Shown here in pieces: positions 45,101-53,340 of a stretch of DNA of 64,000 bases; position 1 is the first letter of the stretch, and the number at the start of each line of letters is the position of its first letter. Under the pieces are notes generated by a model, which was given only the letters and a program-made list of their open reading frames with translations, did not search any database and was not told where the DNA came from. This DNA is from Euclidia mi. Lineage: Eukaryota; Arthropoda; Insecta; Lepidoptera; Erebidae. The stretch is taken from NCBI GenBank assembly GCA_944739405.2, contig OX123209.2, positions 11,798,217 to 11,862,216 on the forward strand. Direction: 5' to 3'. Both the position numbers and the translations under genes were made by a program.

Positions 45101-46526
45101 CGGGAGTGTAAGCGACTGCTACGCCGAAGGTCGCGGGTTCCATTCCCGCTCAAGTCAAACATTTGTGTGCGTGAACATGGATGTTTGTGTTGGTCTGGGT
45201 GTTTCTATGTATAATATGTCTGTATTTACAAAAAAAAAGTATAAGTATATGTATGTTTATCCATTGCCTAGTACCCATAGTACAAGCTCTGCTTAGTTTG
45301 GGACTAGATGGTGTTGTGTGAATGGGGTAGAATATTTTACATAAAAAAAATGTTTTTGCTCCCACTTTTGAAACTGCTGAATTTGTTTTTTTTTATTATT
45401 TTTAGTTTGATTACGCACATGACAACGCCAGCATGGTAATAAGTGACTGCCTCCGTGGTCCAGTGGATAGCGTATGCGACTGCTGATCGGAGGCCGCGGG
45501 TTCGATTCCCGGGTCGGGCAAAAGTGTTAGGCTGATTTTAGTCTCACGCTCACCGTCAGCGCTCATAGCTCAGCGCGTCGTTTGTCAGCGCTGAGGCTCA
45601 GCATGGCTCGTTTTAGTGTCGTACTGACCGCCTTACTGTACAGTCGACGATCAAAATGCAGAGTGTATTCATTATTGCTGCTTTGTACTATCTATCACAA
45701 AAAAATAAAAATCAGCGACGACAAAGACTCCATGTTCATCCATTGATTGAGCAGAGAGCCGTTGCAGGAGAATTTGTCTTGTTATATGGCACTTTGAGGG
45801 CTGACAAAAGTAAATTCTTTAATTACTTTTGAATGTCAAATAGAACTTTTGACGAATTACTGGCAAAGATACAGGATAAACTGGTCCATTGCAGCCTACG
45901 GATCGTGCCTATACCACCGATTGAACGACTCATCGATAACTTGACCTGTATCCACTTCGCAATTCGCCATGACTGTACGCGCTGATGACATCCGCTCCGC
46001 TCGACACTAAAACGCTTACTGAAAGCAGAGGCGCTCGAGTGATCATCAGCACCGACAGCTACGCGGGGCCGACGCGCGACGCGTACGTCTGCGTAGCTAT
46101 CAGCGCTGACCACCGTGCGCGCTGATAGCTACGCGTCAATCAAAAACGCTTCCTAGCAGTTCATATATCTCGGCCAACAGCGCTGATGGTGCGCGGGCCG
46201 TCAGCGTAAGACTAAAACCAGCCTTACTGGGTTTTTCCGAATACTCAGTAGCAGCACGGAGTCTGGTGATGTGCCCGGTAACAGCAATAGGCTCGCCCCC
46301 TATTCCGTGGGACATAAAAATTCATGGCGAAATGTGGGTGTAATATTTACACCTCTGCCTACCCCTTCGGGGATATAGGCGTGAGACTATAAAAAAAAAT
46401 ACAGTAATTTAATTTACCTGTCGGTTCCAAGCACACATTCTACCCCAGACCTCTCCTGGTCCAGTATTGGGCAATGTGTAGGCGCCCGCTTGTAGGAGCC
46501 TCGCCCTTCCACGATACATAGCCGTA
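33182..46526 (-). CDS. Tsf2: Transferrin-2 / melanotransferrin-like protein, ten exons placed
   Basis: Exons, in transcription order: 46418-46526, 44891-45018, 42925-43076, 41431-41575, 39770-39924, 38092-38222, 36740-36952, 36046-36243, 34628-34983, 33182-33624. Each junction has GT/AG signals and phases agree throughout, giving about 676 residues without the first exon. The N-lobe starts RLCIVEGRGSYKRAP and continues GVFSPEDLFAAQWAD, CLTEGVGDVTWGDADD and FAYLCRDGTW. The C-lobe begins near INLCTTSLLERNKCEW and includes DLRGKRAAFPRFDGAAW. The end (ITPSFAIIVMTLVAFFISS) is hydrophobic, like a GPI-attachment signal. Drosophila Tsf2 is an extracellular, membrane-linked septate-junction protein related to melanotransferrin. 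In both lobes the usual iron-binding His seems absent (VTWGDADDV and VAFISMNTF where transferrins have VAFVKH). Introns are loaded with mobile DNA. No convincing signal-peptide exon was found. Confidence 0.92.
33749..34010 (-). repeat. Family A SINE with perfect 10 bp TSD
   Basis: TAAAAGATTT lies at 33739-33748 and 34011-34020. On minus: GACTGCCTCCGTGGTCCAGT head, B-box GGTTCGATTCCC, tail CCCCTTCGGGGATACAGGCA and A-rich end. The best-preserved full copy. In the last transferrin intron. Confidence 0.92.
34360..34602 (+). repeat. Family C SINE
   Basis: Head with CGTTCGATTTCCGGTC, body GGTCTGGGTGTTTCTATGTA, tail TTTGGGACTAGATGGTG and AGAATATTAT. In the last transferrin intron. Confidence 0.75.
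35025..35215 (-). mobile_element. RTE LINE 3' fragment
   Basis: On minus: RVLEWRPRTGRRSRVRPC, then ARWTDDLVGFVGSGWMRVAQ, then the tail TGTCCAGCAGTGGACGTCT. In a transferrin intron (between the exons at 34628 and 36046). Confidence 0.8.
35216..36045. other. Transferrin intron, no recognised repeat
   Basis: Unique-looking intronic sequence. Small reading frames here have no domain. Confidence 0.4.
37075..37310. repeat. Family K dispersed repeat
   Basis: Contains ATATATAAAATCCTTGCGTT, CAGACAAGCTACAGCC and GGGATTTCCCGAAATACCC, inverted relative to the copies at 9110 and 56285. Confidence 0.7.
37483..37810. repeat. Family E dispersed repeat, copy 2
   Basis: Carries the whole family order from GGCGGCAAACGAGCAGACGG to GGCCGGCCCATTCATGCTG and AATCAGCAAGG. 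Confidence 0.8.
37936..38050. mobile_element. 115 bp hAT-like MITE with perfect 8 bp TSD
   Basis: CTCAGAGT occurs at 37928-37935 and 38051-38058. The ends are CAGGGGCGTCGCCAG and (complement) CAAGAGCGTCGCCAAGG. The interior begins CCGATTGC and includes TCTAGGGGGGAGGGGAGGGG. It is a relative of the minisatellite-bearing element at 20801. It lies within 50 bp of the transferrin exon at 38092. Confidence 0.9.
38270..38537 (-). repeat. Family A SINE
   Basis: Tail on minus CTCTTCGGAGATAAAGGCG followed by a GTATGTATGTA-rich end, head with GGTTCGATCACCGGG. In a transferrin intron. Confidence 0.8.
38601..39504. mobile_element. piggyBac-like element with TTAA target sites
   Basis: TTAA at 38597-38600 and 39505-39508. 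The ends are CACTTTCACGGACACTGACG and (complement) CACTTTCACGGACGCCACG. TTAA duplication plus CACTTT-type ends point to piggyBac. On minus, 38777-38992 shows a short basic frame (RKKERKNDGDTDYLSP) that may be a transposase remnant. It is inserted in an older repeat that continues on each side. Non-autonomous at 904 bp. Confidence 0.78.
40018..40180. repeat. Dispersed repeat with GATAAATGGGCTAT block
   Basis: Contains CGGTTACACCCGCGCTATTA, CTCATAGCGCGATGTTATA and GATATTAGCGCGTTCAACCA. Related pieces are at about 38565-38600 and 39509-39550 (split by the piggyBac-like element) and, inverted, at about 59585-59692. Confidence 0.65.
40320..40455 (+). mobile_element. LINE family J, 3' fragment
   Basis: Reads in part RVMNVEEAREVCKDRSKWRS, the end of the family J protein, then TATGCCTACCCCGACGGG and AAAAGGCGTGAG, then a short GTATGTATG run. 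Confidence 0.65.
40456..41430. other. Transferrin intron with short direct repeats
   Basis: Between about 41060 and 41360, a unit of roughly 125 bp containing TTGGTTATAATTTTACATTA and GATCATTTACTA occurs about three times in tandem. The rest is plain AT-rich intron with a TGTGTG-rich stretch near 40680. Confidence 0.6.
41693..41935 (-). repeat. Family D retroposon
   Basis: On minus it ends GGCCGATGATGATG; the body contains CTACTATATCACGCTGGTCA and the CACCCATGGGATGAT block of the family. Confidence 0.8.
42072..42336 (-). repeat. SINE family H (B-type head, A-type tail)
   Basis: On minus: AGCGGCGATAGCCCAGTGTT head, GGTCTCGGGTTCGAT B-box, TTAATTATCGCTCGC block of family B, then GTGCCCGGTAGATGGC, and the A-type tail CCCCTTCGGGGATAAAAGGC. 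Sister copies are at 58351 and 61259. Confidence 0.8.
42535..42865. repeat. Family E dispersed repeat
   Basis: Complete order of family blocks, with a small duplication (ACTCAGAACTCTCAGAAG) inside. It abuts the transferrin exon at 42925. Confidence 0.8.
43110..43575 (-). repeat. Family B SINE split by another SINE
   Basis: Parts at about 43114-43154 (CCTCCTAGCGTTATCCCAG) and 43374-43575 (CTAGTCTAACCGGATTTGA and onward) form one family B copy. The insertion at 43155-43373 duplicated CCGGAGTCCAC (43144-43154 and 43374-43384). Confidence 0.85.
43155..43373 (-). repeat. SINE with A-type tail and a different 5' half
   Basis: On minus the 3' half is that of family A (GCCTATTACGTGGGATCAAA, CCCTTTCGGGGAAATAGGCG, then GTATGTATG). 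The 5' half (GGTGCATAGGGTTCCCACGA, CAACCTCACCTGCAAG) matches no other copy here. It has an 11 bp perfect TSD. Confidence 0.8.
43597..43812 (-). repeat. Family D retroposon, partial
   Basis: Contains TTTGAAAGGAGGAATTGGCC and ACACCCATGGGATGATATGG, with part of the middle missing. At the right end GTATTAAGAATACGG is a small inverted duplication of the family terminus. Confidence 0.7.
43937..44292 (-). mobile_element. LINE family J, C-terminal and 3' end
   Basis: On minus a frame reads GMLRWFGHMQRMDDERLTKK, then GRRGRPRRTFSDQI and GVNEAREICQDRCRWRS, which is the common C-terminus of a LINE reverse-transcriptase protein. Its 3' end, CTCCGGGAAACAGACGTGAG followed by TATGTATG repeats, resembles the tail of SINE family A. 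Other copies are at 51380 and 58676. Confidence 0.8.
44532..44750. repeat. Dispersed repeat, second copy
   Basis: Partner of 22372-22500, with extra sequence (about 44575-44690) between the two conserved blocks. Confidence 0.6.
45088..45345 (+). repeat. Family C SINE
   Basis: Head GATCGGCTGGCGCCGCGGGA with B-box-like GGTTCCATTCCC, body GGTCTGGGTGTTTCTATGTA, tail GGGACTAGATGGTG and AGAATATTTT. In the second placed transferrin intron. Confidence 0.8.
45446..46394 (+). repeat. Family A SINE interrupted by a Harbinger element
   Basis: Head TGACTGCCTCCGTGGTCCAG to AAAAGTGTTA at 45530, continued after the insertion by CTGGGTTTTTCCGAATAC and the tail CCCCTTCGGGGATATAGGCG. Lies 20 bp from the transferrin exon at 46418. 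Confidence 0.9.
45531..46223 (+). mobile_element. PIF/Harbinger element, deleted, inside a SINE
   Basis: The ends GGCTGATTTTAGTCT and (complement) GGCTGGTTTTAGTCT are inverted, with TTA at 45528-45530 and 46224-46226. From 45657 a frame reads like the N-terminal part of a Harbinger transposase (RLHVHPLIEQRAVAGEF, then LRADKSKFFNYF, a stop, and MSNRTFDELLAKIQ). The catalytic part is missing. Flanking GC-rich subterminal sequence repeats TCAGCGC and AGCGCTGA many times. Confidence 0.9.
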
Positions 46527-46559
46527 CTGTGGACAAACAGAATATGGTATTTATTTTAT

Positions 46560-46900
46560 TTATATTATCTATGATTTGAATGGAATACACATGCCAAATT
46601 TCGGCTCCTTGCGACCAGTAGTTTTGGTTGTGCGTGGTCTGTAACGGTATAGCTGTTTATAACATAAATATTGTAGTAACGGCTAAATCTTAATATATAT
46701 TTCTTGTGTGCGTATGTCACTGAACTCCTCCTAAACGATTGGACCGATCTTGATGAAATTTTTTGTGTGTGTTCAAGGGGACTTGAGAATGGTTTAGATT
46801 CACAATTTAGTCCACTGGAAATGATTTTTTACTTAATTTTTAATTTGTAAGTAGTTGTGGATTTTGGAATGTTTCACATTGGAACCGACGGACTGCGCTG
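46560..46900. repeat. Repeat fragments in the 5' transferrin intron
   Basis: A short piece of family K (about 46570-46640) and a common lepidopteran-type segment with CTAAACGATTGGACCGATCT (about 46690-46860). Confidence 0.45.
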
Positions 46901-47187
46901 CTATCGCAGTGTCAAATCTTATATTAATAATTTCGTCACGGTGTACCTACATAGAAACCTTACGTGTATCATAAAACATTAAAAAATAAAGATTTCGAGT
47001 CGACAACATAGGTATATCCGTAAAATTCGGATTGTCGAGTATTTTGATAAATTCTAATGGTTTTGACGGACAAATCACAGTCAGTCAGTCATATTGGCCA
47101 CTCCAGCGAAACGTCACAGACACCGGATAACATTTTGAGTACTACTAAATCTTAGTTCAAGTAGTTTGTATGTGTAAATACTTTTTT

Positions 47188-48060
47188 CACCACAGCAGCT
47201 CAAACATGCCGCTTTTGCTGCGAGACAACAGTGAACAAAACGCGATTTTGATTCGAGCGTGAGACAAAGTAGCTTTTTAATTTTTCAATCTTCAGTGCCA
47301 CGAATTGACATTGTTCAGCCACAAATTTGAAACATTCGAATTTTACTGTGCTCTGTCTCTTTCACATGCATATAAAAAGTGAGTGAAAAAACAAACCCCT
47401 TCGAATTCGAAATTCTAATTTGGTATTCGACCTCAAAGAAAACACCTACGGTAACGCAAAAAAAAAGATATTTGTTTTTTTTTTAAATGTTATTGTTTAC
47501 ATGTTTAATTTATTATTGGATTTTAATAAAAATAAGTCTAATTAATAGTTTAAAATTAGTATTTAACCAATACATTTTTATTTAGAATTACAACAATGAT
47601 ACATTTGAAAAATAAACATCAGGGACGCGATATTAAAACGCGATTTAAAAAAGTAGCAGAATAAAAATTTCGCTGATGCTGATACAGTAGGTACCTATAG
47701 CGTAACGTGTTAAATTATATTAATATATAATATAATAATCTAAAAAGATGAGTGAAACTAGCGATGATGACTGTACTTTAACACCAGAAGAGTTAAATCA
47801 ACAAGTGATTATGCAGAATTCAATCTATTCCTGTTAATAAGTAATATGTGTTCTCACTGCTGTGGTGAAAAGCTATGTGTGCTACACGAGAGCAAAGTTT
47901 TTTGTATCTCGTGCTGTTGAGTCCCTCACCACGCTCAGGATTCTAACTTTGATTCACTCGCTACGCTCGTGAATCAATCATAGAATCCTTCGCTTGCTCG
48001 GGACTCAAAATCAGCACTCGAAACAAAAAACAACTTTGCTCTCTTGTTGCACAAATAACT
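47188..48060. mobile_element. Possible TIR elements, including a hairpin MITE
   Basis: CTTTTTTCACCACAGCAG near 47187 recurs inverted near 47860. Next to it, 47885-48050 is a fold-back with GAGAGCAAAGTTTTTTG and GGGACTCAAAATCAGCACTC arms. Between them a 29-codon frame from 47749 (MSETSDDDCTLTPEELNQQ) may be a transposase start. Limits uncertain. Confidence 0.45.
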
Positions 48061-48084
48061 ATTGCAGTAAACAGTTAAAACGAT

Positions 48085-48405
48085 AGTTAAGTTTTTTTTA
48101 TAGCATTAGGCGGCAAACGAGCAGACGGATCGCCTGATGGTAAACAATTACCGCCACCCATGGACACAAGCAACACCACAGGAGTCACAAGTGCGTTGCC
48201 GCCCCTTGGGGTTGGGAAAAGGGATAGGATGAGGAGTGGGCTGAGAGAGAAGGAATAGGGGATAGGGCCTCCGGGACTCTCACTCACCGAACGAAACGCA
48301 ACAGTTTAGGAACTGTTACTTTACGTCGATTTTCTGTGAGAGGGTAGGTAGTACTTCCCCGGTCGAGCCGGCCCATTCATGCTGAAATCAGCAAGGCTCT
48401 ACTAC
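48085..48405. repeat. Family E dispersed repeat
   Basis: Complete copy from GGCGGCAAACGAGCAGACGG through GGTCGAGCCGGCCCATTCAT to AGGCTCTACTACC. Confidence 0.85.
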
Positions 48406-48626
48406 CGTAAGAAGTATTATGGAAGTATCCGCCCAATGAAGGAGATTTGTGTTACCCCGAACATAGATGATATACTATAACTAGAGAACCCCGAATTTAC
48501 GCGAGCGAAGCTGCGGGCAAAAGCTAGTAGCTTTATATATTTCGATATAGTTTATAGTCGTCTCACATTGTACTCACATATGTATACTTTATTTTATATA
48601 TTATTATTTTTAATTATATTGTCTGG

Positions 48627-48852
48627 TAGTCCGTGTGGTGACGGATAAAGAATCACCACCCCATATCATCCCATGGGTGTCGTAAGAGCCGACAGAGGGA
48701 GCATATTATGCAGAGAACAGCACTGTAAGAGAAGGAAAACTTGATACAAACCCTATACCAACCCGCTTGGCCAGCGTGGTATAGTAGGCCAATACCTCCT
48801 TTCATAGGAGAGGCCTAGTCCAGCAGTAGACTGTTAAAGGCTGAGGATGATG
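48627..48852 (+). repeat. Family D retroposon with perfect 11 bp TSD
   Basis: ATATTGTCTGG lies at 48616-48626 and 48853-48863. This copy is in sense orientation: TAGTCCGTGTGGTGACGG start and GTCCAGCAGTAGACTG, AAAGGCTGAGGATGATG end. The TSDs show mobilisation by retrotransposition. Confidence 0.9.
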
Positions 48853-49019
48853 ATATTGTCTGGACTTTAAAAGAGACTATGACCTCTGAGTTTGTTTCGG
48901 CTGTTTCTTCTCAGGGCAGTCAGTTAGGAAACACCGGCCTTATCTAGCTTAATTAAAAAAAAAGTATGACTTTGTTTGTGTTTGTAATGAGCCTATGAAC
49001 AAATGAATGATTTGACTTT

Positions 49020-49270
49020 GATCGTAACGCCCATAGCGAGACTTGGCCTGCCGTTCGTAATAAGTCGGCTAAGTTAAGCAACGCTTGCACAGGTCTTCAC
49101 TTGGATCGGTGACCGTGTGCGGTATTTAAATGAGAGCACTTCCGTGCTTCGGAAGGCACATACTTCATAATGTGAATGTAAAATGTCAGGGCATGTCGGA
49201 GGCCTTCGGGTTAGGACAGAAAAGTTATAAAATATTCTCTGTTAAATTCTCAGGCCTTGTCATCGCAAAC
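49020..49270 (+). repeat. 5S rRNA-derived SINE
   Basis: The block 49065-49125 (GTCGGCTAAGTTAAGCAACG, then ACTTGGATCGGTGACCG) closely resembles the internal promoter half of metazoan 5S rRNA. Downstream come GCTTCGGAAGGCAC and a tail not found in 5S. It is not a working 5S gene: the 5' part and the terminal helix do not match. SINEs of this origin are known as SINE3. Confidence 0.75.
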
Positions 49271-49611
49271 AAACAAACGCAATCACAACTAAGTATATAT
49301 TAATAATAATATTTTCATTGTCTTATTTAGGCCAAGAGCAAATGTGAGTAACTTTTAAACGTAGGAGGCATGGGATCCATCATTGTGACATGGATTAATT
49401 TTTTTTTTTATATGGCAACACCAGCTTCGGGCCATGGTTAAATTTGGTATTAGTATTTTACTATTACGGCCCGATGGCGTAGCGGTAGTATAACCGACTG
49501 CTATGTCAAAGGTCGCGGGTACGTTTCCCGGTCAAGTCAAATATTTCGGTGCGTGAAGGCGTGAACATGGATTTTTATCTTGGTCTCGGTGTTTCTATGT
49601 ATAATATGTAT

Positions 49612-49918
49612 GTGCTAGCTTTTCCCGCGGTTTCACCCGCGTCCAGAGGGAACTACTTCGCGTACCCGGTTAATTTCTAGCCTAAGTTACTCATTGGTAC
49701 ATCAGCTATCCGCCAGTGAAAGTCCAGTCAAAATCGGTCCAGCCGTTCCAGAGATTAGTGAGAACAAACAGACAGACAGACAGACAAAAAATGTAAAAAA
49801 TGTCATTTCGGTATATGTACCGTGTATACATCCATCTGCATTTAGTAAAAAGCGGTAAAAAAAATAATATTAGGTACAAACAGACACTTCAATTTTATTT
49901 ATAATATATAGATTTACC
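49612..49918. repeat. Family F dispersed repeat
   Basis: CTAGCTTTTCCCGCGGTTTC, GGTACATCAGCTATCCGCC, CAGACAGACAGACAGAC and TATACATCCATC. An inverted copy is at 56640-56940, and a related end is at about 50790-50845. Confidence 0.75.
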
Positions 49919-49926
49919 AAATATTA

Positions 49927-50182
49927 CTGCCTCCGTGGTCCAGTGGATAGCGTATCCGACTGCTGATCGGCGGTCCCGGGTTTAATTCCCCGGTCGGGCA
50001 AAAGTGTTACTGGGTTTTTCCGATTTCTCAGTAGCAGCCCGGAGTCTGGTGGTGTGCCCGGTAACGGCAATAGGCTCGCCCCCTATTACGTGAGACTTAA
50101 AAATTCATGGCGAAATGTGGGTGTAATACTACACCTCTGCCTACCCCTTCGGGGATACAGGCGTGAGTCTAAAAGAAATATA
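49927..50182 (+). repeat. Family A SINE with 8 bp TSD
   Basis: AAATATTA at 49919-49926 and 50183-50190. Full head and tail. It is inserted at the end of family F, which itself interrupts a family C SINE. Confidence 0.88.
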
Positions 50183-50559
50183 AAATATTAGTACCTATAC
50201 GTATATGTACTTATGTTTATCCATTGTCTGGTACCTATCCATAGTACAAGCTCTGCTTGGTTTGGGACTAGATGGTGTTGTGTGTATGTGAAAGAATATT
50301 ACATTATTTGTCTAAATATGTATTTTTTTATGTATGGTTATCAAATATTTGGTAACCATTAGTTATAATAAGGCTTTGACTGATTAGCAACTGATAGCCA
50401 TGTCAGAGTTATCACATTATAATTATTAGGTATTTAATGCAATGGAGGTTTGCCCGTTTGATTGAAATCAACAATATTTTGTAGCAAAACCAGCGCTTTT
50501 CCTAATGTGTATCAGATATGAGTATAACTCGCAATAACACACATAATTTATTATGGCAT

Positions 50560-50847
50560 GATCTACTTTGGTTCGTTATTGTAAATTTTTATTTAATTAA
50601 TCTACACTAATAGGTATTATAAAGAGGAAAAATTTGTATTTTTGTTTGTTTGTAATGGATAAACTTAAAAACTACTGGACCGATTTTAAAAACTCTTTCA
50701 CCATTAGAAAGCTACATTATCTGCGAGTAACATAGGCTATATTTTATTTTAGAAAAATATGGGGTCCGTAAGATATTTGGGTTTTTCGGGTACGCGAAGT
50801 AGTTCCCTCAGGACGCGGGTGAAACCGCGGGAAACGGCTAGTATAAT
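50560..50847. repeat. Lepidopteran-type dispersed repeat
   Basis: Contains TACTGGACCGATTTTAAAAA, CTGCGAGTAACATAGGCTAT and GGGTGAAACCGCGGGAAAC, the last shared with family F. It joins directly to a family C SINE. Confidence 0.55.
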
Positions 50848-51105
50848 AATATTCTACCACATACACACATCACCATCTAGTCCCAAGCTAAGCAGAGCTT
50901 GTGTTATGGGTACTAGACAAAAGATAGACATACATAGAGGTATATATTTTTTTTGTAAATACATACATATTATTATACCTAGAAACACCCAGACCAATAC
51001 AAACACCCATGTTCATGCACACAAATTGGTTGACTTGAGCGGGAATCGAACCCGCGACCTTCAATGTAGCAGTCGCTTACACTCTGCGCTGCGCCAACCG
51101 ATCGT
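50848..51105 (-). repeat. Family C SINE
   Basis: On minus: head with GGTCGCGGGTTCGATTCCCG, body and AGAATATTATTATAC tail. Confidence 0.8.
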
Positions 51106-51258
51106 CAATTGGCGGCTAACGAGCAGACAGATCGTCAGAAGCGATTACCGCCACCCATGGACACAAGCAACACCACAGGAGTCACAAGTGCGTTGCCGCC
51201 CCTTGGGATTGGGATAAGGGATAGTATGAGGAGTGGGATGAAGGAGAAGGAAATCGGG
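51105..51258. repeat. Family E dispersed repeat, truncated
   Basis: GGCGGCTAACGAGCAGACAG to GGAGAAGGAAATCGGGATGG; the second half is missing. Confidence 0.75.
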
Positions 51259-51379
51259 ATGGAGTCAAAGTCAAAGTCAAAATCATTTATTAATTTAGGC
51301 CAAGTGACGCTTATGAACGTCAAAATTAAAGTTAAATAGTTACTACATTATTGTACTTTTACTGAATTTACATGTACCT

Positions 51380-51650
51380 ACATGACGAAAGATTGACCAA
51401 GCAGATATACACGGCAAGTGTGAATCTGACAGGACGTAGGGGAAGACCTAGGCGGACGTTCTCTGAACAGATTGGAGACATCCTAAAAACAGGACAGGTT
51501 AGAAGTACCCTGAACTGAAGAGCATGCATGAGGAATCTGATGGGAGTGAATGAAGCAAGAGAAAGAGATATGTCAGAATCGTTGCAAATGGCCTTCCGTA
51601 GTCTGTGCCTACCCCTCCGAGAAACAGGCGTGTGACTATGTATGTATGTA
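51380..51650 (+). mobile_element. LINE family J, C-terminal and 3' end
   Basis: Parallel to the 43937 copy: CGTAGGGGAAGACCTAGGCG, AGGACAGGTTAGAAGTACC, then TGTGCCTACCCCTCCGAGAA, ACAGGCGTGTGACTATGTAT. Confidence 0.78.
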
Positions 51651-51714
51651 GGTATGTCATGTACATTTACTGCTGGGTCTCCGGCACTCTCATTCACTGA
51701 ATGAAACAAACAAA

Positions 51715-52715
51715 CAAAACAAAACAAAACAAAAAATATTTTATTTGTTTCTCCAAAACATTACACACATAGTTATATGTTCTTATTACTAAGCTTAACA
51801 GAAGTCGGTACGTGGAGAACAAATTAGGCAACTGCGTCAGCTATTGTTGCAGTTGTATAACTACAACGCTGGTATTCTCGCAGGCCTATATGCAATTATA
51901 ATTTTACTACATAAAATTTACCTATACCTAAATAAATGAAATAAAAATAAAATAACGAGAAATTATAATATATATTCACACAATTATATAAACAAATATA
52001 TACGTACATATATAGTGTTCAAATTATTAATAGGTTTTATATATATGTTATTATAATTATACAATACACAATGCATGCCTCAGTTACATTAAAATAAAAG
52101 TTAAAAAAACAACAATAGGTATAGATACTGTTGGTTAACGTCGATTTTTTTATCATCATCAGCAGCCTGTCTAAACTATCCCACTGCCATCTTTTCATGT
52201 TCGTTATTTAATTGTCGGGAAAAGGAATGAATGAAAAAATAAATAATTAGGAACGTAAAAAATCAGTATGGCGGTATGAAGTTAGCCGGGCCAGCTGGTT
52301 TTTAATAATTTAATAATTTATGGGCCACCAATATGTACCTCAGCTACTGAATCCTACGGTCAGTAGACCCCATGTATACCTACACGGCCATTATAAAAAT
52401 ATAGTACCAACATAGTACCTAAAATATATAAAAATATATATTTTAGGTATTATATAGGTACTTACCAAAAAATAAAAGTAATAAGAAGTAACTACAATAA
52501 ATGTCAATATAACTTTATTACCTATATGAACCCCGACGAAATTAAAAAAAAATATTGTTTCCAAAATGCACTAGTGACCTCTTGTGTTGATAACAGCCTT
52601 CATGCGAAGCCGAAAGTTACGTCAAAATCGTTTCATCATTACGTCACGTCCAACGCCCAAGGCGGACTAACCGGTACATATTGATGCTTCAAACTACTTT
52701 AATATAGGGTTGTCA
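51715..52715. other. AT-rich spacer without recognised features
   Basis: Starts with an AAACAAAACAAAACAAAAC run. Otherwise there are only AT-rich microsatellite-like stretches; no gene seen. Confidence 0.4.
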
Positions 52716-52745
52716 CTGTCCACTGCTGGACATAGCCTTGTCTTA

Positions 52746-53045
52746 AATAGCGTATGCGTATGCTGATCGGGAGGTCTCGGGTTCGATTCCCGGGTCGGGC
52801 AAAAGTGTTAGTGAGTCTGGCAATCTACCCGGTAACGGCAATATGCTTGCCGCCTATTACGTGGGGCCTTAAATTCCTATGGCAAAATGGGGGTGTAATA
52901 TCCTACCCCCTCGAGGATTCAGGCGTGAAGATATAAAAAAAGCAATTTTGGCCTCACGTGGGCCCTAAAATTCATACGAAATGTGGGTGTACCTAAAATT
53001 ACACCTGCCTACCCTTCAAGGATACTGGCGTGAAGAATAAAAAAG
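52746..53045 (+). repeat. Two degraded family A SINE pieces
   Basis: 52746-52941 has head GGTTCGATTCCCGGGTCGGG and tail CCCTCGAGGATTCAGGCGTG; about 52953-53045 is a second tail-side piece (CACGTGGGCCCTAAAATTC, CCTTCAAGGATACTGGCG). Confidence 0.75.
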
Positions 53046-53184
53046 AATGGCCTAATCTCCAAACGGATTAATACAGAGTTTGATGTCGAGTTTTCATTTG
53101 TTGTTTACATTTACCGATAAATTTAACACCCATCCCAACAGCCTAGAATAATTAGTATCCTTACAAGGAGTTATAGTCCTACAC

Positions 53185-53340
53185 TTGCTGCGGCTAATCC
53201 GTTATTGTACTTAATAGTGCAAACATGGAGGCTCCTTGGTAGGTGTCCCATCACATTCTAGATTAAAAGTCTTAGGCCTCTGCGCGTTGGACCTATGTCT
53301 CCGTGTACACCTCCCAAAGGACCGGGTATTATCCTAATGG
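53185..53340. repeat. Dispersed repeat, copy 2
   Basis: Partner of 7478-7625. The TIR element at 53339 begins at or within its end. Confidence 0.6.

Larger units (their letters stand above)
49465..50300 (+). repeat. Family C SINE split by two later insertions
   Basis: Left part about 49465-49611 (ATGGCGTAGCGGTAGTATAA head, GGTGTTTCTATGTATAATAT). Right part about 50190-50300 (TTATCCATTGTCTGGTACC, GGGACTAGATGGTG). Between them lie family F (about 49612-49918) and a family A SINE (49927-50182). Confidence 0.8.

Noticed and set aside
44840..45143. Minus-strand frames of 77 and 97 codons taken as whole genes
   Set aside because: Only 44891-45018 is coding, as one transferrin exon; the rest is intron and SINE.
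49065..49125. 5S rRNA gene
   Set aside because: Only the internal promoter region matches; the 5' part and closing helix do not, and a SINE-like tail follows.
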